From the NCBI RefSeq assembly GCF_034140825.1, contig NC_089035.1:2377001-2441000 (forward strand): a stretch of DNA of 64,000 bases, given 5' to 3'. Position 1 is the first letter of the stretch. Each line of letters begins with the position of its first letter. The position numbers and the translations under genes were made by a program. The stretch is from Oryza sativa Japonica Group (lineage: Eukaryota; Streptophyta; Magnoliopsida; Poales; Poaceae). This document shows positions 45,159 to 55,921 of this stretch, in pieces. The notes under the pieces are model-generated. The model was not told the origin of the DNA, searched no databases, and saw nothing but the letters and a program-made list of their open reading frames with translations.

Positions 45159-45497
45159 ATGGCGGCAGAAGCAGGAGCACTGATGGGTGCTGATCGCCGG
45201 GAACCGGAGGCCGGCGGTGGCGCCGCCGCGTTGGGTGCGGTCGGCATAGCCACCGTCTCCGTAGCCACCACTCTGGCCGCAGTGTTCCAGCCGCCGCCGG
45301 GTGGCCTCCTCGCCGACACCTTCTACCGCCTCGCGCTCTCCGGGACCTTCCTTGGCGGGATGACCCTGGTCGGCGCTTCGGTCTGGGTGGCCGACAACCC
45401 GGCTGCCCGCCGTGCCGCCGGCAAGAAGCTGTTATACACCGCCATCCCGCCGCTCCTCGCCGCCATGGGTTTATCGGTGGTGGCGCTGCTCTGGTAA
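45159..45497 (+). CDS. small three-helix membrane protein ending LLW, copy 1 (112 aa)
   Basis: Intronless ORF of 112 residues with good grass codon composition (GC-rich third positions) between AT-rich flanks. Three hydrophobic segments are visible: AALGAVGIATVSVATTLAAV (about 23-42), LALSGTFLGGMTLVGASVWV (about 58-77) and AIPPLLAAMGLSVVALLW (95-112). The last runs to the C-terminus, which ends in Trp. Between helices 2 and 3 is the motif VADNPAARRAAGKKLL. The copy at 53154 keeps the layout and many of these residues (VAxDxP-R---RAA-GKK, the GxFLxGM core, and -ALLW). Both copies have a charged N-terminus with ARREAEA / RREPEAGGGA. I do not recognise a named family; the conservation of two diverged copies argues that it is a real protein. 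Expression is supported only by the TATA box and leader. Confidence 0.75.
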   Translation: MAAEAGALMGADRREPEAGGGAAALGAVGIATVSVATTLAAVFQPPPGGLLADTFYRLALSGTFLGGMTLVGASVWVADNPAARRAAGKKLLYTAIPPLLAAMGLSVVALLW

Positions 45498-46303
45498 GTA
45501 TGGTTCTCGAACAGGCTCCGGTCCGGCCGCACCGCTGTCCGCATATCCATGATCGGAGCAAACAATAATAATTGCCGGCGTCTCTCTCTAGCTTGCTGGT
45601 CGATCGTGTTTGTGTGATTGAAAATGAATATCATATTCTTCTTCCATTTGGTTTGCTCGTTTGCTGCGTCGTGGTTGTGTCTTGTCGTCGTAGCATGTTC
45701 TGTTGTTGCAAGTAGTTAGAGAGTCCACTGTTCTGTTCTTATTTACTCTGTCTCGTGTGCTTCGATTGATGACCGGCTTAATCGACCAGTGTTCTATGGA
45801 GTGTTCATCATATCTCTCGATTTCAATTTCAAGTATATATGGTGCTTCATTTTTTTTAATGAGATGATAAAGTTATGGTGATTGTACTCCTAATTTTCAT
45901 CTTACTTGCATTCTGCGAATATTGGATTTGGAATACTCCATGGATCCATGCATATCGGCACCGCCGCCGGCGAGCATGGCGCCGTTTCTCCTCACCAATT
46001 AATTCATCATCAATTCAATCGCGCCACCGCTGCCGCCCGCTGGTAGTACCACTGTTTCGGTGGCGGTAGGGGACTCGTTCGTTGCCATGGAGGCGGCGTC
46101 GTCGCCGGCGTGGCGTCTCTCTGCGCCGCTCGCCGTCGACGCCGACGCCGAATTGTTCTATTTGGAAGCTTCTGGCGCTTCTCCTTCTAGAAGCCATCCT
46201 TTCCTCTCTTTTTTTTCGGTTTTTTTGGGTGATACAAGTGGGGAAGGGTGGGCCATACAAGTGGGGCCCACATGCCCCCTGACCTTGTTGTGTTGCGGGC
46301 GGC

Positions 46304-46840
46304 GGAAGAAAATTACACAGGACCTCAGTCCTTCGCTCATCTGGAAAGACTTCATTTTGTGAATGACACGTGTTCGCACGAATCTTGAGGCAGACAACAG
46401 TCGTCTTCTACCTCAGACTAAAGTACCAAAATAATTCCCCCATCTCTCTCTCCTCTCCCTTTCCACTTCCCAGTCCGGCAGTCCCTACCTCCCCTGGCTC
46501 CCTTCTCTATGGCCGGAGGCCCAATCTCCAGCACGGAAACATGGTTCGTCGCCTCTTCCTCCTCCTCATTGTCACGTCGCGGGATGCAACATGATGCTGT
46601 AGCAGCAATGCGACGAAAAAGTTCAGCGAGCTCGCCGCCTCCTGCAAGTGGAACCTTCCCTGGCTAAGAAGGAGGAAGGAAGGTGGGAAGTGGAGAGGAG
46701 AGAGAAAGGGAAAGTTTGGCACTCTGCACTTGAGCTCAGGTAGAAGATGACTACGTTAAAATTCGTGTGGAGACGTGTCACTCAAGATGACAAGTCTTTC
46801 TGGATGAGCGAAGGACCGAGGTCTTGTATAATTTTCTTCC
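46304..46840. mobile_element. non-autonomous Mutator-like element (MULE), 537 bp
   Basis: Terminal inverted repeats of about 115 bp start GGAAGAAAATTACACAGGAC and end GTCTTGTATAATTTTCTTCC. Matching inner phrases include tccttcgctcatctggaaag / ctttctggatgagcgaagga. It is flanked by a perfect 9-bp target duplication gcgggcggc (46295-46303 and 46841-46849), the Mutator signature. The 300-bp core has a CT-rich strand and gene-like sequence (ctatggccggaggcccaatc) but no convincing ORF. Confidence 0.93.
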
Positions 46841-47169
46841 GCGGGCGGCGGCTACGGCCATGGAGATCTCGCGACTCGCGGGTCGCGGCCATGTGCCGGT
46901 GAGGTCGGCTGCTTCGCCGGCGTCTCCGCCTCCGCATCTACGCCTGATTGATCCCCCCCAACCTATCTCCACTGTGCTATCGCGTTTCTTGCGGACTTGC
47001 GGAGGTTGTGGTTGAGGCAGTAGCCTGTGGGGCGGTGATGCGGCGCCGAGATCCCGCTCGTCCACGGATTTCCGGTCGCCATCGCCGGGATTCGTCTTCT
47101 CCGGCCAACCCCTCGCCGCGCCGCCCGTCCTCGGCCAGGATCTGGTCGGGATCGCTTGTGGTAGGTGTT

Positions 47170-49160
47170 GGGCACTTGGGGTTTGAAAGACAGCATCGTT
47201 GATGTGCTTTGAGTTCCTGCCTAATTGACTTACGCTGACTCTGTCAATATCAACATCTTCAGTTACTATTCCCATAATCCCTAAAATCCCAGCAGTTGCG
47301 TGGTAGGTTATGTAAAGCGCATTCCTGTGATGAAAAATAGACCCTAGGAGACATATAATCAATTGTATCAAGTGATCCAACACACTAGGTCCCCAAATAT
47401 TGTCGTAGATACCATTTTCTCTTCAGTATTCTGTTTAAAGACTGATATTGGTCTTTGGATGATGTGCTTGTTCATCGCACCAGTTGATCTTTACTATTGG
47501 TGCATATTTAGTTCCAAGGCGTCGTTTTAGTTAAGCTGCTGAAGCGTTGAGCATCTTGTCATGCTGATATTCTTATGAGTGGTTCAAGATGGTTTGTTCT
47601 GTTTTAGTGGAAGTGAAAGAAGGGGCTGTCCCCTGCTTATGGGAAGAGAAAAAGAGATGTATTTTAGCAACCATGTGTTTACAGTACAATCCAATTAGTT
47701 CACTAAGCTATTATTTATGGCTGTTATATCCTGTTCTGAGTATTTATTTGTTATACTGTAATGGTATTAAATTTCTGGCATTGTTATACATGATTATATT
47801 CGATCATATACAGCTATTAGTAATTCATGTAGTTAGAGCTGAATGGGAGTTTTGCTAGAAAGACATTGCTTCTTTCAACGACCCTTATTCAAACAAAATT
47901 AAAGTACCTTTTTCTCTGTTGTGCTGATTCCCATTGTTACATAGCTGAAACTTAAGTAATTGCAAAATTTGATGGAACTCATATATTCTTCTACTCTTAT
48001 AATAAGGGAGGTTTGTATGTAGCTACACTCATGCTATATGCATGCGCTCTGTCTATCTGACTTTTGTATTTACATTTGTATTCAAGACATTGAGGTCAAC
48101 TAAATTCTATGCCCAATGGTGCAGCCATATTTCATACATGAATATGGCTATCTCTTTGCCTGGTAGGTTATGAAATATGAACTCTATGTGTTTATTTTGA
48201 TGTGAAATGGCCTCAGGGCAACTCATTTTGATGTATGAGTATACATGTCAATCCACACAGTAGGTCCTGAGATATTTTATTAATGACCTTTTCACTTTTC
48301 ACCATCCTTCACTTGAGAATATGCTCTGGTTGATAGTAGTTAGTTTCCGTGCTTTGACTTATTGCCGAACCCTTGAGAGCATCTTGTAATGTTCAACTCT
48401 TATGAATTGTTGATGATGACCTTATCTCTTTTGATGAATAGGATGAATAGCGGCATGGCAACCCAAGGGCCAAGGCCAGAGCACTAGGGCCTAGAGCCGC
48501 AGGAGTGGAGCTAGAGCGAAACAGAGGGTGGTGCCACTTGCTTAATTTACTCTACTTTAGATCAAGTTTAAGCTGATACGGGTGCTTAAGTTTGTATTGA
48601 GGAGGGTGCATACATGGTGAAAATAGGTAAGGTATAGCTAAAAAAATTTCTTGATCGGGTTCCTGGGCACCCCCCTAATATATACTAGCTCCGCCCCTGC
48701 CTAGAGGCATTCCTAGAAACTTAGGAGCAAACGAAGAAAGGTAGCAGAACCAGTGTAGAGGAGGCATTAGGAGAAATCTTAAGGACATTTGGTAACTTTG
48801 AAATACCATAATGCGTCTCATAAAAAATATTCTAATTTTAAAATTTGTACTATGTAATAGGTGGTTAAATGCTGTTCTTCTGAGTGATGGAGTTGCAGAT
48901 TGTAAATCAATCTTTACTTATACAAACGATGGGCCAATCATTGGCTTGTTCTCGTCTCTTTTTTTTTTGGGTCAAAATGAATTGGAATAGCAGGTGCCTT
49001 TGAAGTGTAAATATAACAGAACAAGTGGGTAAATTTTAATATAATTCCGAAAGAATCATCATCCATGTGTCATTTTCTTTTTCATGCAATGAACAACAGA
49101 TTTGTATATATGTATTTTTACCATCAGTAACAGTCCTTTATTAATGCATAGTATGTGGTT
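47170..49160. other. no gene seen inside duplication copy 1
   Basis: About 2 kb with no counterpart in copy 2. AT-rich, no long ORF, no clear inverted repeats. 48430-48705 carries gcggcatggcaacccaaggg and, at its right, actagctccgcccctg, a phrase typical of transposon ends in grasses, so part of it may be a degraded DNA element. Confidence 0.4.
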
Positions 49161-49853
49161 CTGCTTTTCTGTAGGGGGACGTTGAGTTGTAAGAACTAAG
49201 AAGACCAGATGCATCTGCTCAGATTTTACAGGCCTGTATAACCAGTTAACGAGTGGCAAAAAAAATGTCTCGCGGCCGTGTCTGATACATAACTTTGCCA
49301 GGAGATCTATCTGTTGATGCACACAGGCTGCCATGGCATTGTTACCCAGTTGCTCTTACATGCATTTCTGCTGGCATAAGATGGTGGAGGTTCTGTTGTT
49401 GAACCTGGAACACAACCGGTGCTCAGAAGAATTTTGTATCACTACAACCTATCAGGATTTGATCGAACAATTTGGTATGTTCATACACATTTGAGCAATT
49501 GTACAGTACTCCGAAGTTGGTGTTTTCTATCATCTGGTAATTGTGGATCACTGGCATATCGAGGAATTGTGGATCACTGACATATGGAGGAATTGTGGAT
49601 CACTGGCATATTGAGGAATCAACCTGACATATAATATTCAGGGTGTCTTTTGTATACGTGGAGACTGTTGTGTATGCCATTTTTCTGGAATGTCATGTAA
49701 TATCAACGTATCCGTATCGCCGTACCAGTATCACGTATCCGTGCATCACAAATAGCCATATTATTTTCTATATCGATATTTATGATTAAATTGAGTTAAG
49801 AATTTCTTTTGTTGTGCGGATAACTGCACTGATTGCAAATCTGCCAATGAGTA

Positions 49854-50094
49854 CTACCTCCGTCCCAAAATAATTGTATTTCTATGATTCAAACTTTGTC
49901 CCAAATTAATTATAATTCTAGAGCACTAATTGCCCCATCAATCATCTCTCATTCAAATTTCTTCCTATTATACCCTCAACCATCTTTCCACTCTCACATA
50001 AACACCATTTAATGAGGGGCACCATAGTCTTTTTTCTCAAACCTTAATATATGCTAAACAACATAGAATTACAATTATTTTGGGACGGAGGTAG
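49854..50094. mobile_element. Stowaway MITE, 241 bp
   Basis: Ends ctacctccgtcccaaaataa and ttattttgggacggaggtag, flanked by direct TA (49852-49853, 50095-50096). The duplicated segment at 57 kb has the uninterrupted site (ccaatgagtgccaaaaatat), so the insertion postdates the duplication. Confidence 0.95.
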
Positions 50095-50195
50095 TACCAA
50101 AATATTCGTGATTTAGTGCATTGTGTTCCTGTGACTGAATCTGAAAGTTTGGCAGCTAGAATGAATACCAAGTATTGTTGTGCATATCCCCGTGG

Positions 50196-51370
50196 AATAA
50201 GTCTATTTACCTCCATCATTGAATGGTTTCCCTTAACCACAAGGCTGGGTATTACGTCATCTTCACAAACCAGTGCAAATTACCTTCTTCAGTGGTTTGA
50301 CAATCGGTTTTTGTTGACGTGGCTGCTTGATTGCAGTTGACTCGCCGAGTTGGCAGGTGGGATCCACATGTCAGCGACATCCACCTCATATCATGCTTTT
50401 CTCCCCTTCTCTTTCCTTTCTTTAATCTCCCTTCTCTCTCTTACCTTCCAGCAGCAACAGAGGCCATGAGGGCTACGGTGGTAGTGAGCCGGATTCGGGG
50501 GTGGCGACGACGAAGGAGGAGGGAAAGGAGGATGTGGAGACGAAGTAGCAATAGCAGCAGGAAGCGACTGCAGCAGCGAGAGAGAGAGGAGGTTGTGGTG
50601 GCGGCGTCGAAGCGGAAGCAGCAGGTGGCTGCTGTGGTGGTGAGGGAGAGGAGGCTGCGAGACGACGGCGTGGAAGCAACAACAGCAGCAGGCGGTGGCG
50701 TTGAAGTGGAAATAATAGGTGATTGCAGTGGCGGTGATGGAGATGAGGTTGCTACGACGGCAAGGGAGAGGAAGTGGCGGCATCGAAGCAACAGTAGTAG
50801 GCAACGACGAGGAAGAGGAAGTGGCGACATCGAATCAGCAGTAGCAGGCGATGGTAGTGACAACATCGACGCAGAGGAATCCGCGGATACTCTTGATGGC
50901 TTCCTCATCTCCCTCCTCTCTTCCTCGCCGGCCATCGACCGTGCTACTGCCTTGCTTGACGATCACTAGCTGTTGTCGTCGGCTTCGTCTCCGGCTACCA
51001 CCACTGCAGCAACCTAGGACCAACCTGTGACTAGTGTAAATGGAGTGGTATATGTAAGTGGGCCCATCTATCGGATGGGCTAGGCTACGCGGTTGTAGAG
51101 GTAGGGCTGTTACACGACCGGCCGTCTTCCTCGTTGGGAGAACAAGATTGGGAAAAAAAAAAGGAAAGAAAGGATAGAGAAGGAGGATCAAATGTTTCAC
51201 TGATAGGTGGGTCCCACCTATCATGTTGATAAAACCCGTTTTCCAAACCACCGAAGTAGTCGATTTGCACTGGTTTTTAAAGATGAGGGAGATGCTATAT
51301 CTAGTTTTGTGGTTGAGGAAGATGATTCAATCGGGAGTAAGAGATGAGAGAGGAAAAGTAGACTTGCTTA
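50196..51370. mobile_element. non-autonomous MULE-like element, about 1.18 kb
   Basis: Degenerate long inverted ends: the left region has ccacaaggctgggtattacg and aaaccagtgcaaattacctt, and the right region has the complements (aatcgatttgcactggttt-like phrase near 51259, tagttttgtggttgagg near 51301). A 9-bp imperfect target duplication tccccgtgg / tctccgtag (50187-50195, 51371-51379) fits Mutator. The target is intact at the 57-kb copy (catatcccgcggcccgg). The core is a purine-rich, trinucleotide-biased stretch (gaggaggaaag, gcagcagc) giving low-complexity frames only. Confidence 0.72.
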
Positions 51371-51425
51371 TCTCCGTAGCCCGGACATGATCCAACTACT
51401 AAGCTCGGACAAATTACGTGGTCCG

Positions 51426-52390
51426 ACTAAGGTGGGTCTAGTTCTCGAACGTTCGCATCTCGCAAAACAGTTCAATAGGTTTTATCGTTATCAGTTCTAA
51501 CGACGTGTTTAAGCTCGTACTATATAGTATTTTGTTATTTCAGTTAGAAGACCAACCAATCACTTTTTCCTATTATCAAGTTGTTCAGATTGGATTTTAT
51601 TTCTTGAAAAAAAAATCCAGTGATGCTTAAATTTTTTTTATTTATACTGAAATTTATACACTAATAATTAAACTTCTAATTGCAAATTATAATTCATACT
51701 ATAAAGTTTATAAATAAAAAGTCCATAATATAAAGTGTATATACTTAAAGGCTCTATGCATAGAAAGTTTATATACATAAAATCTATATATGGAAAGTTT
51801 ATACACATAAATTCCATATATATAGAAAGCGTACATGTAAAAAAGTAATACATGTAAAAAAGTTTGTACTAAAAAAAGCTATAAAAATGACTATAAAGAG
51901 AAAAAAGTAATTTAACAAAAAGAAGGGGAAAAAATGATATGTACCGTTAGGAGAATTAACGTAAAAAAAAGGACCACGGTAAATTGAAAAGAATCACGTA
52001 GAAAAGAAAAAAGGAAAATTAGGAATGTAAAGACGACGCCGTAACGACGCAACACACCTGTCACGCATCGCCACGTTTCCTTTTGTCTCCCCACCCTGAC
52101 CTGTCCGCGCGATGGACAAGTAGCGCACGTCGCCCAATAGTCAATCCGCCTACTACGGTTGGAATAAGTCAATTTGCTGTCCCTCGAATTTACGTTGAGT
52201 CCGATAGATTACCAGATTTGCCCTTTGTACTGCTTAGACCTCCCCAGAAAACGTGTCACCCCCGGTTCGCGGCGGCTCGGCCGAGTCCAGTCCCGCAGGG
52301 GCAAAACCGTCCTTCAGACTCTCCTCCCGATAACCGGCGCCGCCCAGCCCATCAGTCCGTCCGCCCCAGAGGCCCCAACTCCCCAGGTCC
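51426..52390. other. no gene seen; AT-rich then CG-rich spacer
   Basis: 51500-51960 is A/T-rich with repeated phrases such as aaagtttatata(c) and tacatgtaaaaaag. 52020-52390 is higher in C/G (gtcgcccaatagtcaatccg, cggttcgcggcggctcggcc) and lies just before the MULE-type MITE. No ORF with protein-like features. Confidence 0.45.
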
Positions 52391-52992
52391 GTAATTTTGA
52401 TAATTTGACCCTTTGAAAAAACTTATTTTGATATTGATCCATGTCAAAACCTATTTTCAAAAATAGACCTTTTTTCGTGCCATTCGCTGAGCTACAACAT
52501 CATAGCGCCACTTACTTTGGCGCTGAGATACCGTCCGACATGTCACTGGTGTCACACATCATACGATGTCAGCGCCAAATTCTTTGGCGCTAACCTCCGT
52601 GGCTTGCTATGTATAAATACTATGCATGTACTACCGTGATACATGGAAGATTTGGCCTAGTGGTGAAAGCCCGCCTCTCTTAACTAGAGGTCAGGCGTAC
52701 CACGAAGATGTTAGCATGAAGAGCTCTCCACCAAGCTATCTCGTTTTTTTTTTCAGTTGTGGTAGCTTGTAGCTTGATAATATTTGTAGACTGGAGAGAG
52801 GTGACCTCGGATAACGTGTAAAATCCGTGACACCTCGGATGGCATCTCAGCGTCAATGATAGTTGCGCCAAGACGTTATAGCTCAGCGCCAACCACAATG
52901 GCGCTGAGAAAACGGCCTATTTTTCAAATTAGTTTTTGGTACAGTTCAATTTTGAAATAAGTTTTCTGAAAGGGTCAAATTGTCAAAATTAC
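52391..52992. mobile_element. MULE-type MITE with 45-bp inverted ends, 602 bp
   Basis: Starts GTAATTTTGATAATTTGACC and ends with the inverted GGTCAAATTGTCAAAATTAC. The inverted similarity continues for about 45 bp (ctttgaaaaaacttatttt / aaataagttttctgaaag). The interior repeats the phrase (t)ggcgctgag / agcgccaa four to five times in both orientations. No convincing target duplication (only aggtc is shared between flanks). It ends about 20 bp before the presumed core promoter of the gene at 53154. Confidence 0.78.
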
Positions 52993-53153
52993 GGGAGGTC
53001 TTCCCCTTCGCATCCATAAAAGCAGCCCGAGCCGCGCGTGATCCCGACGTTTCTGTAGCTTGATCTTTCTAGCATCTCTGCTACTGCTAGTACTCCAACC
53101 TTCTCAATTCCCTAGCTTTGATTCTGAATAATAGGAAGACCCACACATCGGAG

Positions 53154-53489
53154 ATGATGGTTGACAATATTGCTCGCCGGGAAGCGGAGGCCGACGGCGG
53201 TGCTTCCAAGATCGCGGCGGCGCTGGGGCTGTTCGGCGTCGCCACGGCCTCTCTGATCATCAACCTGGTCGCCGCGTTCGACCCACCGCAGGGCTTCGCT
53301 GAAAGCGCCTGCTACGACCTCGCTCTTGTGGGGTCCTTCCTCGCCGGAATGGGCCAGGTTGGCGCGGCCATCTGGGTCGCCGACGACCCACGCGGCCACC
53401 GTGCCGCCGTCGGCAAGAAGATCATGATCGCCTCCATCGCGCCGCTCGTCGTCGCCATCGGCCTCACCGGAGAGGCACTGCTCTGGTAA
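53154..53489 (+). CDS. small three-helix membrane protein ending LLW, copy 2 (111 aa)
   Basis: Intronless ORF of 111 residues starting MMVDNIARREAEADGGASKI; the first of two adjacent ATGs was taken. Hydrophobic segments: IAAALGLFGVATASLIINLV (about 20-39), LALVGSFLAGMGQVGAAIWV (about 57-76) and IASIAPLVVAIGLTGEALLW (92-111). Loop motif VADDPRGHRAAVGKKIM. The 45159 paralogue shows the same lengths, helix spacing and C-terminal -ALLW; a Glu (GEALLW) lies in the last helix only here. A TATA-like cataaaag at 53014-53021 lies 133 bp before the ATG, and the MULE-type MITE ends about 20 bp upstream of that. Function unknown. Confidence 0.75.
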   Translation: MMVDNIARREAEADGGASKIAAALGLFGVATASLIINLVAAFDPPQGFAESACYDLALVGSFLAGMGQVGAAIWVADDPRGHRAAVGKKIMIASIAPLVVAIGLTGEALLW

Positions 53490-54368
53490 TTCCACTACAC
53501 GTACCAACACCATGGATCGGAGCGAGTGTATCTTGTACTACTATCTTACTTAGTGGAGTCGCGTGATAGTGTGATGATGCTTTTTACTTGATGTTTTTGT
53601 CTACTGGCTACTGCTGTTTGTGTTAGTTGATCAATGCTTGGATTGATGAATATTTCATGTAAATTTTAAGTCCATACTATTGTGTACTACAATCAATGAA
53701 AAATTTCTCAAAAAAAAAAAACTGCTAATGAGGGGAACAGAGTATATGGAATTTTGGAGTACTCCAATTTTCACTGACGCCGGCGAGCATGCGCTTCCTG
53801 ATCACCAATTCAAGGTGCACTTCCCGCCGCCGCCGGCGGGGGTATTTACCGCTCCGGCGACGGTGGTGCGGCCGGCATGCCGCCGCCTTGTCCTCCCTGG
53901 GGAAGCAGCCGCTGTGAGCCTGTGACTCATGCAACGGCCAAAAGGGCACTCTGTTTTTTTTTTTTAAAGATTCTGATGGAATTGTTGGAAGGGGGAGTAG
54001 GCCATATTTAAGTGGGCCCCACATGCTAAAAATTTTCCCCAAAAAGGGAAGGGAGGAGTAGGAGATATCATAGGAGCGGCGGCCATGGCGCCTTCGCCTG
54101 TCCCGCCCACTCCATGTCTCTGTCTCGCTGCTGCGGCGCCTTTTCTACACCAGCTTGCCCCCACCTCTCCGTCTCAATTCGCGCGTGCGGCGGTGACACG
54201 GCGCGCGAGATTTCGCTCCGGCTCGGCCACGATCTGACCTCGTCGGCGCCGGCGGAATCCTCCGTCTTCCGCGGCCACCCCCTCGCCGCGAACCTGCGCC
54301 GGGAGGACCTGGTTGGCATCGCCGTTGGCCGTCGCGTCTGTGCTATTGCAACAGATCTGTGGATAGTA

Positions 54369-54603
54369 CTCCCTCCGTTTCAAAATATTTGAAACCGTTG
54401 ACTTTTTAGCATATATTTGACCGTTCGTCTTATTCAAATACTTTTATGAAATATGTAAAATTATATGCCTACATAAAAATATATTTAACAATGAATCAAA
54501 TGATAGGAAAAGAATTAATAATTACTTAAATTTTTTGAATAAGACGAACGGTCAAACATGTGCTAAAAAGTCAACGGCGTCAAATATTTCGAAACGGAGG
54601 GAG
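54369..54603. mobile_element. Stowaway MITE, 235 bp
   Basis: Ends ctccctccgtttcaaaatat and atatttcgaaacggagggag, flanked by direct TA (54367-54368, 54604-54605). Close relative of the copies at 2810 and 59698 (shared gttgactttttag and ttgaataagacgaacggtca). Confidence 0.95.
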
Positions 54604-55150
54604 TATGTGATTTTTTGTTTTTTTTTCCATTGGAGGCGTTGACTTGGAAGAACATCAGAGTACCAGAGCCATATCTGTTCCGATTTTGGAGGTTCATACA
54701 TTACAGGTATCTGCTTGCCCTTACATAGTTACGTACATGCATTTTTCATTGGCAAATAATAATCCTTGGGTGATGATGATCCTGTTGTTGAACCCTTGAA
54801 CTGAAAGACAACAGGTTCTTAGGGGAATTTCGTAGGGTGTGATAGCCTATCTTACAATTTGATAGGGCAATTTGGTATGTTCGGTGAAAATTCTGTAGAC
54901 ATTTGAACAATTGTTTGGTGCTGCGTTTTCTGTCCTCTGGTAATTGTGAATCACTGGCATATTCAGGAACCAAGCTTTTGTATATTTGTCATGCTCTTGT
55001 ATTTGTGCACATGTGGATGTGGAGGCTGGTGTGTGTATGACAATTTCCTGGCATGTCATGTAATCGGAAGCATTGTTTCGGAGAGGGAAGGGCAATCTCC
55101 TTTCTAATAGGCATTTACAGGTTTGCTTGTGTTCAGACTTCAGACTAGTT

Positions 55151-55180
55151 ACTAGAAAATGGTGCGCCAGTTGGCGCACC
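55151..55180 (-). repeat. Helitron-type 3' terminus (hairpin plus CTAGT)
   Basis: On the minus strand a 20-nt perfect palindromic hairpin, ggtgcgccaactggcgcacc (55180-55161), is followed by attttCTAGT (to 55151). The order hairpin, short spacer, CTRRT is that of Helitron 3' ends. The element would extend to the right into the 1.9-kb block unique to copy 2; its 5' end was not found. Confidence 0.5.
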
Positions 55181-55745
55181 TAGTACTTTTATAGCCTGTA
55201 TATAACACTTGTATGTAACAGTTACGACTTAGTTACGACTTATTTAGAACATATATTTATTAGTTTTCAAGGTATCCTATAATTTTTAATTCTGTCAATT
55301 TTATCCGTTTTTAAGAACTCATGAAAAATAGACTATATATTTTCTATGGTTTGTTTAGAACACAATAATTTGGCACAGTCAACTGCTAGTTCAATTATCG
55401 TAAAATTTATTTGGGATAGAGAGTTTAGTTTTGTACTAACTTCTCGAAGGTCAAAATATTTCTAAATATCTTAAGGAAATTTGATGTATTTTGGTAAAAA
55501 AAAAACCCACAAATCTGATTTTTATTTTCTTTACCTCTGCATAATGTTTAGTGTCTCTCTGGGAGGGGTATGTGTAAAAACATCTTAATTTACCCAACCG
55601 AGTTTCATATGCACACCACATAGCAAATTTTAGTTTGATATATGCACATGAATTACATAGCAAAATTACTTGTCCAACTTATAAACAAAAGCCTACTTAT
55701 TAATAAGTTTTATCTTAGGGCCATTTATAAATACTACAAACCGAG

Positions 55746-55888
55746 GGCCTATTTGTACATTTAAATTTTGAGAGGAAAAAAAGACCAGAGTCACACCCTT
55801 TATAAATGACCCTCGGTAGGCCTATTTGTACATTTAAAATTTTGAGAGGAAAAAAGGATCAGTCACGCCCTTTATAAATAGCTCTCGG
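55746..55888. repeat. 73-bp tandem duplication
   Basis: ggcctatttgtacatttaaa starts at 55746 and 55819; both copies continue to ttttgagaggaaaaaa and ccctttataaat. No coding content. It is followed by a solitary Stowaway right end (cggagggagta, 55911-55921). Confidence 0.85.
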
Positions 55889-55921
55889 CCAAAACGAAGT
55901 ATTATCAAATCGGAGGGAGTA

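Larger units (their letters stand above)
45000..51425. repeat. segmental duplication, copy 1
   Basis: Aligns in colinear blocks with 53.0-57.25 kb. Blocks: the LLW membrane gene; 45920-46060 with 53750-53880 (gccggcgagcatg, caccaattaa/caccaattca); gtggggcccacatg with gtgggccccacatg; 47090-47160 with 54250-54325 (cccctcgccgcg, gacctggttggcatcgcc-like); 49165-49235 with 54630-54700; 49395-49620 with 54775-54965 (ctgttgttgaacc, caatttggtatgtt, atcactggcatat); 49780-50185 with 57005-57200 (ttctatatcgat, ggataactgcactgattgc, gaatctgaaagtttggcag). Copy 1 carries three insertions absent from copy 2 (46304-46840, 49854-50094, 50196-51370) and about 2 kb of extra sequence at 47.2-49.1 kb in which I see no gene. 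Confidence 0.8.

Noticed and set aside
50331-50969. 212-codon plus-strand frame
   Set aside because: Low-complexity Arg/Glu/Ser mosaic inside the MULE-like element, with equally long frames on the other strand.
54114-54392. 92-codon plus-strand frame in duplication copy 2
   Set aside because: The copy-1 counterpart (about 46860-47170) is not open in the same way, and the frame runs into a Stowaway element; may be a gene relic but not a supported gene.
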